Shown one piece after another: positions 7,096-7,926 of a stretch of 7,926 nt of DNA (the stretch's first letter is position 1; each line of letters starts with the position of its first letter). The stretch comes from Bacteroidales bacterium (lineage in GTDB: Bacteria; Bacteroidota; Bacteroidia; Bacteroidales; WCHB1-69), in the NCBI GenBank assembly GCA_031266895.1, contig JAISAD010000168.1, forward strand, positions 1 through 7,926. Direction: 5' to 3'. The notes under the pieces are model-generated. The model ran no database searches. It was not told where the DNA came from and worked only from the letters and a program-made list of their open reading frames with translations. The position numbers were made by a program, and so were the translations under genes.

Positions 7096-7154
7096 GAAAT
7101 CCGGGACGACAACGAAGTCAAGAAACAGAATTGTTAATATGAGTATACAGAATG

Positions 7155-7926
7155 TTAAAAGCAAATTCCTATACCGAAATTATGCATAAACGGATTTACA
7201 TATTTTTGTGTTTCGAGATCAATGGCAAAACGATACTGAAAAGTGTAGCGTATAGCAACCCTTATTATTTTTACTAATACTCCGGCTTCAAATGGGATAA
7301 CATGATAGGGCATTAGCTTTAATTTTGAGTCAGGAAGCTCTCCGCTTTCATAACGCATTTCTTCCCCGGAAATATTTTTATAATGATAGGCGCCCATGAG
7401 TGTATAGCCTGTACCTAAATGGAGCCATAATGGAGCATATTGAGTTACTTTTGGTTTTATCGGTCTAAAATTAAGTCCAAAAGAAATGCCAATATCTGCA
7501 TGTACTGCTTTGGAATAGTTGGATCGCAACATGTTGAAAAAAGCCGGATTGGTGCAAAATGAGAAATAGCCGCCCATTTTATGGTCAAGATATTTACCAA
7601 TAGAGAAAGATATTGGCAATATGATATTAGGATTTTTGAAATTACTAATACCAAATTCATACGAAAAAACTCGATATTTGTTTTTTCGTGCCTCTATAAT
7701 CCTGTGAATTTTCACAATTAGGGTATCATAGTATTGTTTATCATTACAACCCTGGGTTACAATTAATTGGGATAGCTCAAGTGCTTTTTCATATTCATGT
7801 TCTTTATAATGCCGATATGCAGCTTTCGCACATTTTTTGCAATGCGTCGATTGTTTGTCTATGGCTGCATCTCTTTTCTTTCTAGTTTGCTGGTCAAAGG
7901 AATTGAGTGAAATGACTTTTTGGTAG
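7155..7926 (-). CDS. Beta-barrel-like outer membrane protein, N-terminus off the window
   Basis: The frame is open from the right edge (7925) to the stop at 7155, giving 256 visible residues; the GTG at 7715 is internal and should not be taken as the start. Visible residues 1-70 are polar, basic and helical: a CKKC pair at about 29-32 is followed by AAYRHYKEHEYEKALELSQ, which resembles one TPR-type helical repeat. From about residue 85 on, the protein shows alternating aromatic/glycine strands (YEFGISNF, ISFSIGKYLD, GGYFSF, ADIGISFGLNF, LHLGTGYTL, VAIRYTFQYRF) and ends GIGICF, with the terminal Phe typical of outer membrane barrels recognised by BamA. This suggests a periplasmic helical part followed by an outer membrane barrel; the barrel call is inference from pattern. 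Family not recognised. The region is visibly more AT-rich than argS and the gat genes. Confidence 0.75.
   Translation of the reverse strand, partial: YQKVISLNSFDQQTRKKRDAAIDKQSTHCKKCAKAAYRHYKEHEYEKALELSQLIVTQGCNDKQYYDTLIVKIHRIIEARKNKYRVFSYEFGISNFKNPNIILPISFSIGKYLDHKMGGYFSFCTNPAFFNMLRSNYSKAVHADIGISFGLNFRPIKPKVTQYAPLWLHLGTGYTLMGAYHYKNISGEEMRYESGELPDSKLKLMPYHVIPFEAGVLVKIIRVAIRYTFQYRFAIDLETQKYVNPFMHNFGIGICF

Noticed and set aside
6786..7121. Minus-strand open frame with VSVPESS repeats
   Set aside because: There is no ATG, only a TTG a few codons after an in-frame stop, and no signal or domain outside the repeat. The third-position pattern is noted as a finding, but this is not enough to call a gene.
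6579..7142. Long plus-strand open frame (187 codons, TTG start) with GYGHRTF-type repeats
   Set aside because: The opening comes from the stop-free 21-bp repeat; the N-terminal part has no recognisable domain, the start is TTG, and in this frame the common repeat differences are amino-acid changing (G/R, H/Y).

Overview
The window looks like a piece of a Bacteroidota (probably Bacteroidales-like) chromosome. The reasons are: a TATTTTTG promoter core of the Bacteroidota type, AT-rich gene leaders without clear Shine-Dalgarno sequences, two small lipoproteins (one with a CNKED start resembling the Bacteroidetes lipoprotein surface-export signal), and an arginyl-tRNA synthetase tail in the style of that phylum. 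No plasmid, phage, CRISPR or RNA gene was recognised.

Layout. Bases 1-607 (+) are the 3' end of argS, cut by the window edge. Everything else that codes is on the minus strand. Reading in the minus direction from the right edge: a beta-barrel-like protein whose N-terminus lies off the window (7155-7926); a 601-bp non-coding stretch with a 21-bp tandem repeat (core 6886-7095) and a likely promoter (6594-6601); then a closely packed gene train: lipoprotein (6107-6553), gatE (4115-6070), a gutted DUF1016/YhcG-type nuclease gene (3498-4084), gatD (2073-3458), a second lipoprotein (1633-2052), and a secreted endonuclease/exonuclease/phosphatase-family protein (575-1621). The last gene overlaps the end of argS tail to tail by 33 bp.

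How the genes work together. GatD (an asparaginase-like ammonia producer) and GatE (the kinase/transamidase with the AspRS-like GAD insert) are the two halves of the GatDE amidotransferase, which converts Glu-tRNA(Gln) to Gln-tRNA(Gln). It is the hallmark system of archaea; bacteria normally use GatCAB or GlnRS. Finding a full-length, motif-intact pair here is the main biological point of the window. The pair is split by a DUF1016 gene that kept its N-terminal domain and its last ~20 codons but lost the PDDEXK nuclease part, so a selfish or defence-type gene appears to have inserted between gatE and gatD and then decayed. The lipoproteins and the secreted nuclease have no obvious link to tRNA amidation; they share the strand and short gaps (11-36 bp, except 71 bp around the decayed gene).

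The gene-poor stretch also deserves attention. It holds about nine good copies of a 21-bp unit, open in all six frames, with decayed copies at both edges. Most of the sites that vary between copies fall on one codon position.
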